Source: a bacterium
GTDB taxonomy: Bacteria > JAMCPX01
NCBI GenBank assembly: GCA_021792615.1
Contig: JAJYUJ010000013.1
Coordinates: forward strand, 1 to 64,000
Direction: 5' to 3'
Length of the DNA stretch: 64,000 nucleotides
Shown piece after piece: positions 26,027 to 34,822 of this stretch (the first letter of the stretch is position 1; each line of letters opens with the position of its first letter). A model generated the notes under the pieces. That model worked only from the letters and a program-made list of their open reading frames with translations. It did no database searches and was not told where the DNA came from. The position numbers and the translations under genes were made by a program.

Positions 26027-26690
26027 CACTTATCCTGTATCTTCTTGACATCATCCGTGCGAACGGCTCATTATGCGTGACCATTATAATCGTTATCCCC
26101 ATCGTTTTATTAAAGTGCAATAAAAGGTTCATTATTACCTCGCCGCTGTGAGAATCGAGGTTCCCTGTCGGCTCATCAGCAAGCACAATCGGCGGAGACA
26201 TACTGAGCGCCCTTGCAACAGCAACCTTTTGTTGTTCTCCTCCTGAGAGTTCGGAAGGCTTGTTACCAACTTTCTCAGACAACCCCACATCATTCAATAA
26301 GTCAAGTGCATTATCTTCTGCCTTCTTTCTGTCCTGTCCCGATATGATGGCCGGGAACATGACGTTTTCGACGAGATCGAATTCCATGAGCAGATGGTGT
26401 GCCTGAAAAATGAATCCTACATTTGCGTTTCTGAATGCAGACATGGCGTTTGCTGATTTTTCGAAGACACTTTCGTTCTTAAAAAAGACATCGCCCGCTG
26501 TCGGCTTGTCAAGGCTGCCGATGATCTGCAACAGTGTCGTCTTGCCCGAACCGGAGACCCCCATGATACTGACGGTCTCTCCGCTCCGGACATCGAGATT
26601 CACACCTTTCAAGACATCGATATGCCGTTTGCTGTCGTGGAAACTTTTCTGTATGTCGGAAACTTTAAGCAACGGTTCAAAATTGTTCAT
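25998..26690 (-). CDS. lolD: Lipoprotein-release ABC ATPase LolD
   Basis: This 230-residue ATPase has Walker A GVSGSGKTT, Q-loop FQAHHLLMEF, signature LSGGEQQKVAVARAL, Walker B PIVLADEPTGNLD and MVTHNE. LolD powers transfer of lipoproteins from the inner membrane to LolA. Here it opens the lipid A/outer-membrane operon but no lolC or lolE permease gene precedes it; the upstream gene is an unrelated efflux pump. The ATG at 26690 (MNNFEPLLKV) was chosen; an upstream GTG would lie in probable promoter DNA. No clear ribosome site is seen. Confidence 0.9.
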   Translation of the reverse strand: MNNFEPLLKVSDIQKSFHDSKRHIDVLKGVNLDVRSGETVSIMGVSGSGKTTLLQIIGSLDKPTAGDVFFKNESVFEKSANAMSAFRNANVGFIFQAHHLLMEFDLVENVMFPAIISGQDRKKAEDNALDLLNDVGLSEKVGNKPSELSGGEQQKVAVARALSMSPPIVLADEPTGNLDSHSGEVIMNLLLHFNKTMGITIIMVTHNEPFARMMSRRYRISDGVLFQNSD

Positions 26691-26817
26691 ATTGTCTGCA
26701 TTCAATAGAATACAGAGCACGTTAAGTCAAGAATATAAACGATAGTAAAGTCCCCTGGAATTGAAAAGCCGGCATGGAACAGGTGAGCCCGAAAAATGCG
26801 ATTGGAAAATATGGTGT

Positions 26818-28374
26818 CTATATCTCCATGACCGGGGGTTCTGCCTTATCCGCTCCATGCTTCGCAGCTTTGACACCTTTCAACACGAAGACAATTGGCA
26901 GGGTTACAAGAAAAGCGAGCGCCATAAACAAAAAAGCATGGTTCGACGCGATCATGAACGCCTGTTTTGTCACCAGCCCGTTGATCAGCGTCAGCGCCTT
27001 TTGCGTCGGCGGATAGACGACAGGGGCATGGGTGAGAGCAGCAGCATGCTTCAAAAGCATAAGGCTTGGGGTATTGTAAACACTGACATTCCTGCCGAGC
27101 ACCTCGTGGTTCAATTGGACATTATTGTCCATCATGGTGGCAAGCATGGCAATGCCTACGGATCCTGCAACCTGCCGGATCAAGTTATACAATCCCGATG
27201 CATCCGTCTTGAACTTGTTCTCAATGGTCAGCAGCGATGACACATTCAGGGAAACAATGATGAATCCAAAGCCTATACCCTGAACAAATTGCGGCCAGAA
27301 TATTTCCCAAAAGCCCATGTCCAGGCTAAGGCTGCCGAGCTGAATGGATGAGATTATCGCCAATACAAAACCGGCGCCAACCAGAAGTTTCGGTCCCAGT
27401 TTGTTGAACAGCTTGCCCGCAAGAGGCATCGCAAAAGCCATTGCAAGCCCCCGTGACATTATTGCAAGGCCTGCATCATACGCAGAATACCCCATGATAT
27501 TCTGGAGGAACATGGGCAGAAGGAAAAGACTGCCGAACATGCCGAGACTAAATACCATGGAAAGAAATGAGTTTGCAGAAAGGTTTATATCTTTCAATAC
27601 TTTTAAATTGACCGCCGGATGTTCTGATACGAGTTCTTTCACAATGAAGAGGATTATGGCAAGCGCCGAAATGACTGTTAGCGCCACGATATAATTCGAA
27701 GAAAACCAGTCTTTGTACTCCCCGTCCGTTAAGACAATCTGCATGGCACCCAGGCCGATGGTAAGAAAGGTTATACCGAACCAATCCACGCCTCCTTTGA
27801 GCTTCTGAATAAAGGGAGGGTCCTCGATAAACATATACAGGAGAACAAGGTTGATGAGACCGATCGGCAGATTGACATAAAACACCCATGGCCATGAGTA
27901 GTTTGTGACGATCCATCCGCCCAGGTAAGGACCTATCGCAGGTCCAAGGACAATGGCAAGGCTGAATATCGCCATTGCAGTTCCCTGCTCTTCCCGTGGA
28001 AACGTTTCGGCGAGGATTGCCTGAGCGAGCGGTATCAGCGCACCACCGCCCATGCCCTGCAAGAGCCGGAACACGACGATAGACGGCAGGTCCCATGCAA
28101 CGCCGCACAATAAGGAGCTCACCGTGAACAGGAGGACCGACAGCATGTAATAGTTTTTCCTCCCAAAAAGCGAACTGAAAAAACCTACCAGCGGCATCAG
28201 TACGACACCGGAGAGCATATAGCCGGTTATCACCCAGGTTATTTCTTCTATGGACGCCGACATGGACCCTTTGATATAGGGCAATGCCACGTTGACAACG
28301 CTCATATCTATACTGAAGAGCGTTGTGCTCGGGATGACCGCTAAGGTCACAAGCCATTTGTTGGTTTTCGTCAT
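26818..28374 (-). CDS. emrB: MFS multidrug transporter, DHA2 / EmrB type
   Basis: The 518-residue protein has 14 predicted membrane helices and the DHA2 signatures: SMSVVNVALPYI in helix 1, LFGRKNYYML in loop 2-3, LLQGMGGGALIPLAQAIL, and FPREEQGTAMAIFSLAIVLGPAIGPYLGGWI (antiporter motif C). It should export drugs or acids with proton uptake, working with the EmrA-like and TolC-like proteins encoded just upstream. Last gene of the TolC-EmrA-EmrB operon. Confidence 0.92.
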   Translation of the reverse strand: MTKTNKWLVTLAVIPSTTLFSIDMSVVNVALPYIKGSMSASIEEITWVITGYMLSGVVLMPLVGFFSSLFGRKNYYMLSVLLFTVSSLLCGVAWDLPSIVVFRLLQGMGGGALIPLAQAILAETFPREEQGTAMAIFSLAIVLGPAIGPYLGGWIVTNYSWPWVFYVNLPIGLINLVLLYMFIEDPPFIQKLKGGVDWFGITFLTIGLGAMQIVLTDGEYKDWFSSNYIVALTVISALAIILFIVKELVSEHPAVNLKVLKDINLSANSFLSMVFSLGMFGSLFLLPMFLQNIMGYSAYDAGLAIMSRGLAMAFAMPLAGKLFNKLGPKLLVGAGFVLAIISSIQLGSLSLDMGFWEIFWPQFVQGIGFGFIIVSLNVSSLLTIENKFKTDASGLYNLIRQVAGSVGIAMLATMMDNNVQLNHEVLGRNVSVYNTPSLMLLKHAAALTHAPVVYPPTQKALTLINGLVTKQAFMIASNHAFLFMALAFLVTLPIVFVLKGVKAAKHGADKAEPPVMEI

Positions 28375-28387
28375 TGTTTTTTCCCGG

Positions 28388-29476
28388 TTACTGTTCTATC
28401 CGCACATACGGATAAACCGACAACCCCGGATACAGGGGTGTATCCACAGAAGATACACGATCCAGAACAATCTTTACCGGTACCCTCTGTACGACCTTGA
28501 TAAAGTTACCGGTTGCGTTCTCGGGCGGCAACAGACTGAATGCGGAACCACTGCCCGATTGAAAGCTTGCAACATGACCTTTGAATGTCTTACCCGGATA
28601 TGCATCAACTTTAATGATAACCGGCGCTCCGATCTTTATCTTGTTCAGATCTGTTTCTTTGAAATTGGCTACAATCCATACATTGTCGAGGTCCACGACA
28701 CTCAGATAGGGAATGCCGGGCATAACATACGTACCGGGGTTTACGTTCTTTTTGGTAACATAGCCGGCACATGGGGCATAAACCGTTGTCCTTTGCAGAT
28801 TGATGAGAGCCAATTTATATCCGGACTCGAGTGCCTTCGTGACCAGTGCCTTCGTTTTTAGCCCCTCTTTTAAATTTTGAACGCTGGTTTGCAGTTGCAT
28901 GATATTTGCCTGATCTACCTTCACCTTTGCAGAACTCACCTCGAACTTTGTTTGCATTTCATCGTAAGAAAGCCTGGAAACTGCATTATCTTTCCACAGG
29001 TTTGCATATCGCCGTGCGTTTTCTTCATTCAGGGTATTCATCGCGGTATCGGCCTTCAACTCATACCGGGCTTTCAAAAGCATTTGCTTTTGCATGGCTA
29101 TGGACAAGGCTAATTGTTTGAGTTCGTTAGTGTTTGCCTCATACTGTGCCTGTGCCTTGTTTGTGTTTTCGGCATAATCGGAGGTATCGATGGTAAATAA
29201 CGGATCCCCCTGCTTCACGTATTGATTGTCGTGAATGAATACCTTGAGCACCTGGCCTTTTACCTGCGGTGCAACCGGAACAATAGCACTGCTTCCCTCT
29301 ACAAAGGCATCATCCGTATCCACATGGGTAAACATAAACCGAATATGAGGAATCTCTGCTATCGATACTATGAGAATAACTATCGCTGAGACAATCAATA
29401 TTATTTTTCTTTTTGACCTGTTGTGCGGCTTCTTCAAAGGTTCTTTTGAATTGCTTTCCGTGTTTTTATTTTCCAT
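28388..29476 (-). CDS. emrA: EmrA/HlyD-type periplasmic adaptor
   Basis: The 362-residue adaptor has one N-terminal membrane helix (IILIVSAIVILIVSIAEI), a barrel-sandwich lipoyl half (VKGQVLKVFIHDNQYVKQGDPLF), a long coiled-coil hairpin and the matching half TTVYAPCAGYVTKKNVNPGTYV. It bridges the EmrB pump and a TolC-like channel. It overlaps the outer-membrane channel gene by 11 bases and has a GGGAGG ribosome site. Confidence 0.93.
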   Translation of the reverse strand: MENKNTESNSKEPLKKPHNRSKRKIILIVSAIVILIVSIAEIPHIRFMFTHVDTDDAFVEGSSAIVPVAPQVKGQVLKVFIHDNQYVKQGDPLFTIDTSDYAENTNKAQAQYEANTNELKQLALSIAMQKQMLLKARYELKADTAMNTLNEENARRYANLWKDNAVSRLSYDEMQTKFEVSSAKVKVDQANIMQLQTSVQNLKEGLKTKALVTKALESGYKLALINLQRTTVYAPCAGYVTKKNVNPGTYVMPGIPYLSVVDLDNVWIVANFKETDLNKIKIGAPVIIKVDAYPGKTFKGHVASFQSGSGSAFSLLPPENATGNFIKVVQRVPVKIVLDRVSSVDTPLYPGLSVYPYVRIEQ

Positions 29477-30845
29477 AATCGTTCCTCCCTAAACTTCTTT
29501 CAAGTTTTGCCAGGCTTATTTCATAACCATACAGTGCATTGTAATAATTAAGTTCAGCCTGTGTAAGATATGTTTGTGCATCCAAAACCTCCGTGGATGT
29601 GACCAGTTGCTGCCCGTATTGAAGGTTTGTTATCCGGTAGTTTTCTTTTGCCTGTGCGAGTGCCGTTTCCGAAGTGCTGATGTCCTGCGCTGCTGTGTCC
29701 AGCTCTATAAGATTACTCCGGACCTGAAGTTTTACCGCGTTCATAAACGCATGGAGCTGGTTTATTATTGCTGACTTGGTATAATCCGCCTGTTGTGCAT
29801 TATCGTTCGTCTTGAGCCAGTTGAATATCGTCCATTTTATACCGATGCCGACCATCTGATTGTATTGATTCTGGTACTCATTGCGTGCCGCAAAGCCGTC
29901 TTGCCCTGCCTGGGTATATGCAGCGAATGCAAAGATGTGCGGGTAATATTCGCTCTCCGCAAGCTTTACGTGCGTAGCTGCCTGCTGTACCCGAATACCC
30001 AATGCCTTGAGTTCGGGTCTGTTCTGCAGCGCTTCATCCGTCAATGAAGCAGGATCGTAGCTTGCTGCAGTCACGGATGTAATATCTTCCAACTGTACGT
30101 TCCTGGCAAGATCCCTGTTTAATAGTGTATTGAAGTTTGCTCTTGCAATATTCAGATTTGCTTCTGCCTGAGACTTGAATTGAACTGCATCTGCCAGTGC
30201 AACCTGCGATTTGAGCTGGTCATTGTACGCTACAATGCCCCGGTCATAAAAATGCCGTGCCTCATGTACATGTGATGTCAGTTGTTCTACCCGCTCATCG
30301 GCAACCTGTACTTGTTTCTGAGCGCGAAGAACATTAAAATACGCAATCTTCACCTCTTCCCCGATATCGAGAATAGCCTCCTCACGCTGGACCATGGTTA
30401 CGTCGATACCCAGATCGGCAAGTTTTCGCTGATTGAAGAGTGCGAAGCCGGTAAAGATCGGCTGTTTCAACTCGATCTCCCAGTTTATCAATGCGGTTCC
30501 GTTCATATACATGCGGGGCGGAAGGTAAACGTAATCGCCATTTGGTTTCCCGCCGTTCAAAACCGGCAATGGCCGGTGCGGTATTTGCAGGTACGGTTGA
30601 TTCTTTAGTCCCACGGCGCTGTATTCAAAGGAAAGCTCCGGAAGCATACTCGCGGTTGCACTCCGCCTCTGCGCCTGTGCGGCTTTGATCTGATCCACGG
30701 TGCCCTGGATAAGATAATTATTGTGAATCGCCTCCTGAATGGCCGAATCAAGCGAATACAGGTCGTCCGCCCTTATCTGCATGGAGAATGCCGTGAGCGC
30801 AACAACGATAAGGAAAACCGATAGAGCATATGTTTTTATCTGCAT
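29466..30845 (-). CDS. TolC-family outer-membrane efflux protein
   Basis: The 459-residue protein has a signal peptide (ALSVFLIVVALTAFSMQIRA) and the two-repeat TolC pattern of long helices and short strands (AIQEAIHNNYLIQGTVDQIKAAQAQRRSA; ENYRITNLQYGQQLVTSTEVLDAQTYLTQAELNYYNALYGYEISLAKLERSLG). It forms the exit duct for the EmrAB pump encoded downstream. A TetR operator lies about 60 bases before its start. Confidence 0.93.
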   Translation of the reverse strand: MQIKTYALSVFLIVVALTAFSMQIRADDLYSLDSAIQEAIHNNYLIQGTVDQIKAAQAQRRSATASMLPELSFEYSAVGLKNQPYLQIPHRPLPVLNGGKPNGDYVYLPPRMYMNGTALINWEIELKQPIFTGFALFNQRKLADLGIDVTMVQREEAILDIGEEVKIAYFNVLRAQKQVQVADERVEQLTSHVHEARHFYDRGIVAYNDQLKSQVALADAVQFKSQAEANLNIARANFNTLLNRDLARNVQLEDITSVTAASYDPASLTDEALQNRPELKALGIRVQQAATHVKLAESEYYPHIFAFAAYTQAGQDGFAARNEYQNQYNQMVGIGIKWTIFNWLKTNDNAQQADYTKSAIINQLHAFMNAVKLQVRSNLIELDTAAQDISTSETALAQAKENYRITNLQYGQQLVTSTEVLDAQTYLTQAELNYYNALYGYEISLAKLERSLGRNDYGK

Positions 30846-30904
30846 AAATCTACCCTCATCTTTGCCGTTCTATCTTTTCTGTACTTCATTTTTTCCTCCA
30901 TAAT

Positions 30905-30924
30905 ATGTAATCGTTTACTTACAT
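30905..30924. promoter_or_regulatory. TetR operator in front of the efflux operon
   Basis: ATGTAATCGTTTACTTACAT lies inside a larger perfect inverted repeat (TAATATGTAA...TTACATATTA, 30901-30928). The same 20-bp sequence with three changes occurs at 31565 in front of the TetR gene. Confidence 0.72.
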
Positions 30925-30965
30925 ATTACTGCACAATTTTTCCATGTCAAGTGTTTTCATAAAAT

Positions 30966-31556
30966 TTACTTAGACATCATGCGCTGCATCAAAAAGAACA
31001 TTCTTTTGCAGAAGCCGTGCATATCGAATCTGTCTTCGTTCAGAATGAGCTCTATGTTCAGAGTAATGGGAATGCCCATGTAGATAGTTGCAATATCATC
31101 CACAGCGAGCTTCTTGTTCCATAGACCCTCGGTCATCCCGTCCCGTATAATCTTGCTGATCAGGGATTTCTGTTCGGAGAGTATTTCGTGTAAATTTTCC
31201 TTCAGTTCCTTATCGTTCATGTGAGCTGCTTCTGAGAAGAGAAGTATGGTGATACCTTTGTTTTCAATCAGATATTTCACATGCCTGCAAAGGAAGGCTG
31301 ATAATCTTTTCTCCGATCCGTCGGCATCCAGGGTAATCTTCCTCAGTTCGCCGATAAGACCGATTTTTACGTCCTGCATGATGCCGAGCATGATGTCCCG
31401 TTTTGACTTGAAATGGCGGAATATCGCACCTTCTGTAATGCCGACCCTTTTCGCCAGGTTCCTCGTTGACAGTTGATCCAGCCCGTCCGTGAAGATAATG
31501 TCCAGTACTGCCTTTTTAATCTGTTCCTGCCTGATTTCGGTTGTTTGTCTTTCCAT
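30966..31556 (-). CDS. TetR-family repressor, probable regulator of the TolC-EmrAB operon
   Basis: The 196-residue protein has the TetR DNA-binding domain: QIKKAVLDIIFTDGLDQLSTRNLAKRVGITEGAIFRHFKSKRDIMLGI, and an all-helical ligand domain. It lies directly upstream of the efflux operon on the same strand. Matching operators at 30905 and 31565 suggest control of both its own gene and the pump. The ATG at 31556 is used; an upstream ATG would lie in the operator. It has no ribosome site, so the mRNA may be leaderless. Confidence 0.9.
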   Translation of the reverse strand: MERQTTEIRQEQIKKAVLDIIFTDGLDQLSTRNLAKRVGITEGAIFRHFKSKRDIMLGIMQDVKIGLIGELRKITLDADGSEKRLSAFLCRHVKYLIENKGITILLFSEAAHMNDKELKENLHEILSEQKSLISKIIRDGMTEGLWNKKLAVDDIATIYMGIPITLNIELILNEDRFDMHGFCKRMFFLMQRMMSK

Positions 31557-31564
31557 AGCATTAC

Positions 31565-31584
31565 ATATAATCACTTACTTACAT
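31565..31584. promoter_or_regulatory. TetR operator upstream of its own gene
   Basis: ATATAATCACTTACTTACAT matches the operator at 30905 in 17 of 20 positions and ends 9 bases before the TetR start codon, as expected for autorepression. Confidence 0.7.
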
Positions 31585-31688
31585 GCTGTCAAGCATTTTC
31601 TTCGTTTAAATTTCTTCCCAAAACAGAGGATAATTCGCGCATTGCCAGACGGGCGATATCCTGAGAAAATCTGTTTTTTGGCCTATTC

Positions 31689-32633
31689 TTATTGTTTTAT
31701 ATCCCAAAATTGCGGCATGCCGTCGGCACCCATGGGCTGATGGCCACTGAGATGGCAATTATAGCATGATGCGTTAGACAGAGTGCGGTTCGTCGTTGTG
31801 TCCGAGAAGCCGTGGCAGTAGGCACATACCGGCAGGGCGGCATGTGCCGGATCGATCCGTGCCTGTGTGGCACCGATGATGTTTATATGACTCTGGTGAA
31901 GCCCATTGCTGACTGATGGATCAAACACATGACAGTCCGTGCACTCTGCGATATGCCCGTGACGCGGCCCGTCCCAATTATGGCATCCGCCGCACCCTGC
32001 GCTTAAATGGCGTATCGCAAGATCCGGATTATCCTGTGTGATCCTGAATCCTGAAAGATAAATGCCGGTGTGTGCAGTTTGAACAGAGGTCAACAGTGTG
32101 TAGGGGTCGAGCGTTCCATAGTAGGTCGGTGTCGTGCCTGTGCTGGATGAAAAACCGGCACTCTGAACATCCCCCTCGAGCCATGTATGACAGTTGCCTG
32201 CACAGTTTATACCTCCGCTATATAAATACCTTAATGCCTGTGCCGGGTATTCACTGTTGCTGTGATTCTCGATATTGTTGTAGATAGGATGGCATTGGGC
32301 GCAATCGTTGGTGTTCAGATCAAAAGGATGTCTTCCCCTGAGCGGCCACTCGATTATAAACAAATAAAGCGGAGGCGGGCTATAGGGTTGTATCATGACC
32401 AGACCGCTGCTGCCTGTCTGCATCCATTCTTTAATTCCGAGTGCTTCGTTGGAACGTGACATGCTTATCAGATAGGGATCGTGGCAATCATAGCAGCTTA
32501 CCGCATTTGATTGCACGGTTTTTGTTGTCTGACATCCTATGTTTGCTACTGTCACGACGGCAAGCATGGCCAATAACAAAATCCGGTAACCTTGATAGAA
32601 TTTTATGTTTTTTGTAAAGGTATATCCAGCCAT
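31689..32633 (-). CDS. Multihaem c-type cytochrome lipoprotein
   Basis: The 314-residue protein has a lipoprotein signal (VTVANIGC) and seven haem-attachment motifs: CYDCH, CAQCH, CGGCH, CTDCH, CAYCH and CYNCH plus one unusual CAGNCH with three intervening residues. Such proteins carry electrons in the periplasm or at the outer membrane. It is the third gene after a GMC dehydrogenase and its Tat-exported small subunit, so it is the probable electron acceptor of that enzyme. Histidines elsewhere could serve as second axial ligands. Confidence 0.88.
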   Translation of the reverse strand: MAGYTFTKNIKFYQGYRILLLAMLAVVTVANIGCQTTKTVQSNAVSCYDCHDPYLISMSRSNEALGIKEWMQTGSSGLVMIQPYSPPPLYLFIIEWPLRGRHPFDLNTNDCAQCHPIYNNIENHSNSEYPAQALRYLYSGGINCAGNCHTWLEGDVQSAGFSSSTGTTPTYYGTLDPYTLLTSVQTAHTGIYLSGFRITQDNPDLAIRHLSAGCGGCHNWDGPRHGHIAECTDCHVFDPSVSNGLHQSHINIIGATQARIDPAHAALPVCAYCHGFSDTTTNRTLSNASCYNCHLSGHQPMGADGMPQFWDIKQ

Positions 32634-32653
32634 TTATTTACTATTCCCTGTAT

Positions 32654-33265
32654 CTACGGCAGATTTCCGTCCGACGTCATTTCATTCGACATAGGTTTAT
32701 AAAAGCTGAATTCCTGGTTTCTGTAGCCCAGATTCGGACCCGGGTCACCCATGTACTCCATGCCGAGGGTACTGATAATACCGATATAAAACGGCCCCTT
32801 CAGAAACATGTATATTTGATCGATCAACCCGAGTATGGTTTCGCTGTTTTTCAGCACTGTGGTTCTCTGGGCAAGATCAAGCTCGTACAACGGCTTGCCG
32901 AATTCCTTCTGCGCCTCGGCATTGAACAGCGGAAGCACGAGTGGCAGTTCCTGAACAACGCCATAAAACTTGTCATAAGCGAAATCCATGGTCCCCACAT
33001 CGACTGCGCCCGGAGCACCGCTGGGATCCGAGGTCCTTCCGGGAAGTACAGTGTCACATAAAGCGTACACGGTCTTCTCGTCCGCTGTCTGCGGGACCAT
33101 GTACGGGGTCGACTGGAGACCCGTCTCCGGAACTGTGCCGCAGCTGATCTGGTCCATCAGACCGAACATGGATAGAACAACAGATGCCTGTGCTATCCAC
33201 TTGAAAAATTCCCGTCTGTTCAATTCCCGCTGTATCGCATCGTCAATAAGTTTTGTAATATCCAT
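32654..33265 (-). CDS. Tat-exported small subunit of a GMC dehydrogenase (gluconate 2-dehydrogenase subunit 3-like)
   Basis: The 203-residue protein begins with a twin-arginine signal (NRREFFKWIAQASVVLSMFG) and then has the pattern DEKTVYALCDTVLPG and AYDKFYGVVQELPLVLPLFN, which resembles subunit 3 of gluconate/alcohol dehydrogenases. The catalytic GMC protein just upstream has no signal of its own, so this subunit could carry it through the Tat pore in a hitch-hiker manner, as known for that family. Start six bases after the GMC stop. Confidence 0.78.
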   Translation of the reverse strand: MDITKLIDDAIQRELNRREFFKWIAQASVVLSMFGLMDQISCGTVPETGLQSTPYMVPQTADEKTVYALCDTVLPGRTSDPSGAPGAVDVGTMDFAYDKFYGVVQELPLVLPLFNAEAQKEFGKPLYELDLAQRTTVLKNSETILGLIDQIYMFLKGPFYIGIISTLGMEYMGDPGPNLGYRNQEFSFYKPMSNEMTSDGNLP

Positions 33266-33271
33266 ATATCC

Positions 33272-34699
33272 CTACCAGTTCGCCACGATATACTGTGCAA
33301 TACGCTCTGCGTTTGCCGCTATGGTCGTCGAAGGGTTAACGCCTGTACCACAGGGAATAGAGCTTGAATCCGAAACAAACAATCCCGGATAGTTCCGTAT
33401 CTGCCCGTTCCCATCTGCAACAGAGCGTGCCGGATCGTCTCCCATCCTGCACGTGCCGAGCATGTGATCTATGGAATACATATAACCGGTTGGCATGGTC
33501 TGGAGCAGGAATGCATTGTTTGCCGTGGCAAGCGCCTGGATCGGGGCGATCTTACCGCTGATGTAATTCGAGAGGTTCTTCGTCAACGGGAAATGCACGG
33601 AAGGAAGATTGTTGTTGTTCAGGTATACATAGCCTTCACCGGTCACCGGCCCCATGATGTTTGCGATGATCAATTTCGAGGGATACACGGAGTGCGCCCA
33701 TTGCTTGAAGTCGAGTCCCCAGCCAAGTTCACCCTCCCTGTGGATATTCAGGGTAAATATCGATGCCGGCGATGTGCCTGCCTCAATGGTAATGCCGTAA
33801 TCTTTCCAGTAGGCATAGGTCATTACCCCGGCACTATCCATGCCCTTATAGCATTCTATAGAGGGAAGGCCGTCCGGCAGCTCAATGCCGAAGCGTACGC
33901 CTCCGTTGTTGTTAAAATTCTGGCCAACCTGGTCTGATAACTGTGGAAGGGATTGCTTTGATCGCAGCAGCAGCTCCGGTGAATAGATCGCGCCTGCCGC
34001 AAGGATGACGATGGTCCCCTGTACCGTGGACAGCGTGTCATCAGGTCCGACATACTGTACCGTGTAACCTGCACTCGCCGGAGAAACCTGCATTGCCCTG
34101 CATCCTGTCCTGAATTCTACACCAGCTGCCTGCGCCTGCGGTATATAATTATGCATCAGCGATTGTTTTGCCCCGTAGATGCAGCCTGCCTCGCAGTAAC
34201 CGCATTGTCTGCAATTCACATAGGGAAACCGTGCACGGTCGCAGGTCAGGCCGACATTGTCCAGCAGCTTCGCAAACATACCGCCGGTCTTTGATACCTC
34301 ATCCCATGTCGCCTGACGAATTTGCATCATGCTCTCGACCATATCGTAATAGGGATCAAGCACCTGTCTTGTTATTGCATCGGGCCACACCTTGTAGCCG
34401 TTGTAATCTGTAAACTGAAACGTTTCCGAAGGCGATCTGTTCATGAGCCCCGAGAACACGACAGAGCCTCCTCCCAGCACCATGCCGGATCGAAAGAACG
34501 TTGCATAATCATCGGATGTGGTTATGCTGAGGAGATTGGATAGATATTTGAGGTCCCACGATTGTTTGAAGTCCTGTTCCGTGTAAACTCTGCCCTGTTC
34601 AAGCACAAGCACCTTTTTGTTTGCCTGGGCTAGCCGGAGAGCCGGGATAGATCCGCCAAACCCGGAACCAACAATGACAACATCAAACGTATTTGCCAT
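33272..34699 (-). CDS. GMC-family FAD-dependent alcohol/sterol-type dehydrogenase
   Basis: The 475-residue flavoprotein has the FAD motif VVIVGSGFGGSIPALRLAQANKKVLVLEQG, the GMC region VLGGGSVVFSGLMNR, and the C-terminal HMLGTCRMGDDPARSVAD and NPSTTIAANAERIAQYI blocks. A cysteine cluster CRQCGYCEAGCIYGAK at about residues 165-180 resembles that of cholesterol-oxidase-like and long-chain alcohol dehydrogenases. With the Tat subunit and the multihaem cytochrome it forms a periplasmic oxidation module whose substrate (alcohol, sterol or sugar) is unknown. The mRNA may be leaderless: no ribosome site, and a promoter with TATAAT 10 bases ahead. Confidence 0.88.
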   Translation of the reverse strand: MANTFDVVIVGSGFGGSIPALRLAQANKKVLVLEQGRVYTEQDFKQSWDLKYLSNLLSITTSDDYATFFRSGMVLGGGSVVFSGLMNRSPSETFQFTDYNGYKVWPDAITRQVLDPYYDMVESMMQIRQATWDEVSKTGGMFAKLLDNVGLTCDRARFPYVNCRQCGYCEAGCIYGAKQSLMHNYIPQAQAAGVEFRTGCRAMQVSPASAGYTVQYVGPDDTLSTVQGTIVILAAGAIYSPELLLRSKQSLPQLSDQVGQNFNNNGGVRFGIELPDGLPSIECYKGMDSAGVMTYAYWKDYGITIEAGTSPASIFTLNIHREGELGWGLDFKQWAHSVYPSKLIIANIMGPVTGEGYVYLNNNNLPSVHFPLTKNLSNYISGKIAPIQALATANNAFLLQTMPTGYMYSIDHMLGTCRMGDDPARSVADGNGQIRNYPGLFVSDSSSIPCGTGVNPSTTIAANAERIAQYIVANW

Positions 34700-34708
34700 A
34701 CGTTAAAA

Positions 34709-34735
34709 ATTATATTTTTGTTATAACCTTGTCAA
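34709..34735 (-). promoter_or_regulatory. Sigma-70 promoter of the GMC-cytochrome operon
   Basis: Perfect hexamers TTGACA and TATAAT on the minus strand are separated by 15 bases, shorter than ideal. The expected start is within a few bases of the GMC start codon. Confidence 0.5.
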
Positions 34736-34822
34736 ATAAATTTATTATCTAACCTTCCTTTTTTGAGGTCGTAGTTTGCACGACGACCATTTTTCTCTAT
34801 ACCGTGCTATCAAAACGGACGG

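Noticed and set aside
34767-34789. Hairpin GGTCGT...ACGACC between the FmdE and GMC genes as a terminator
   Set aside because: In the direction of transcription it is followed by A, not T, so it does not fit a terminator of the FmdE operon.
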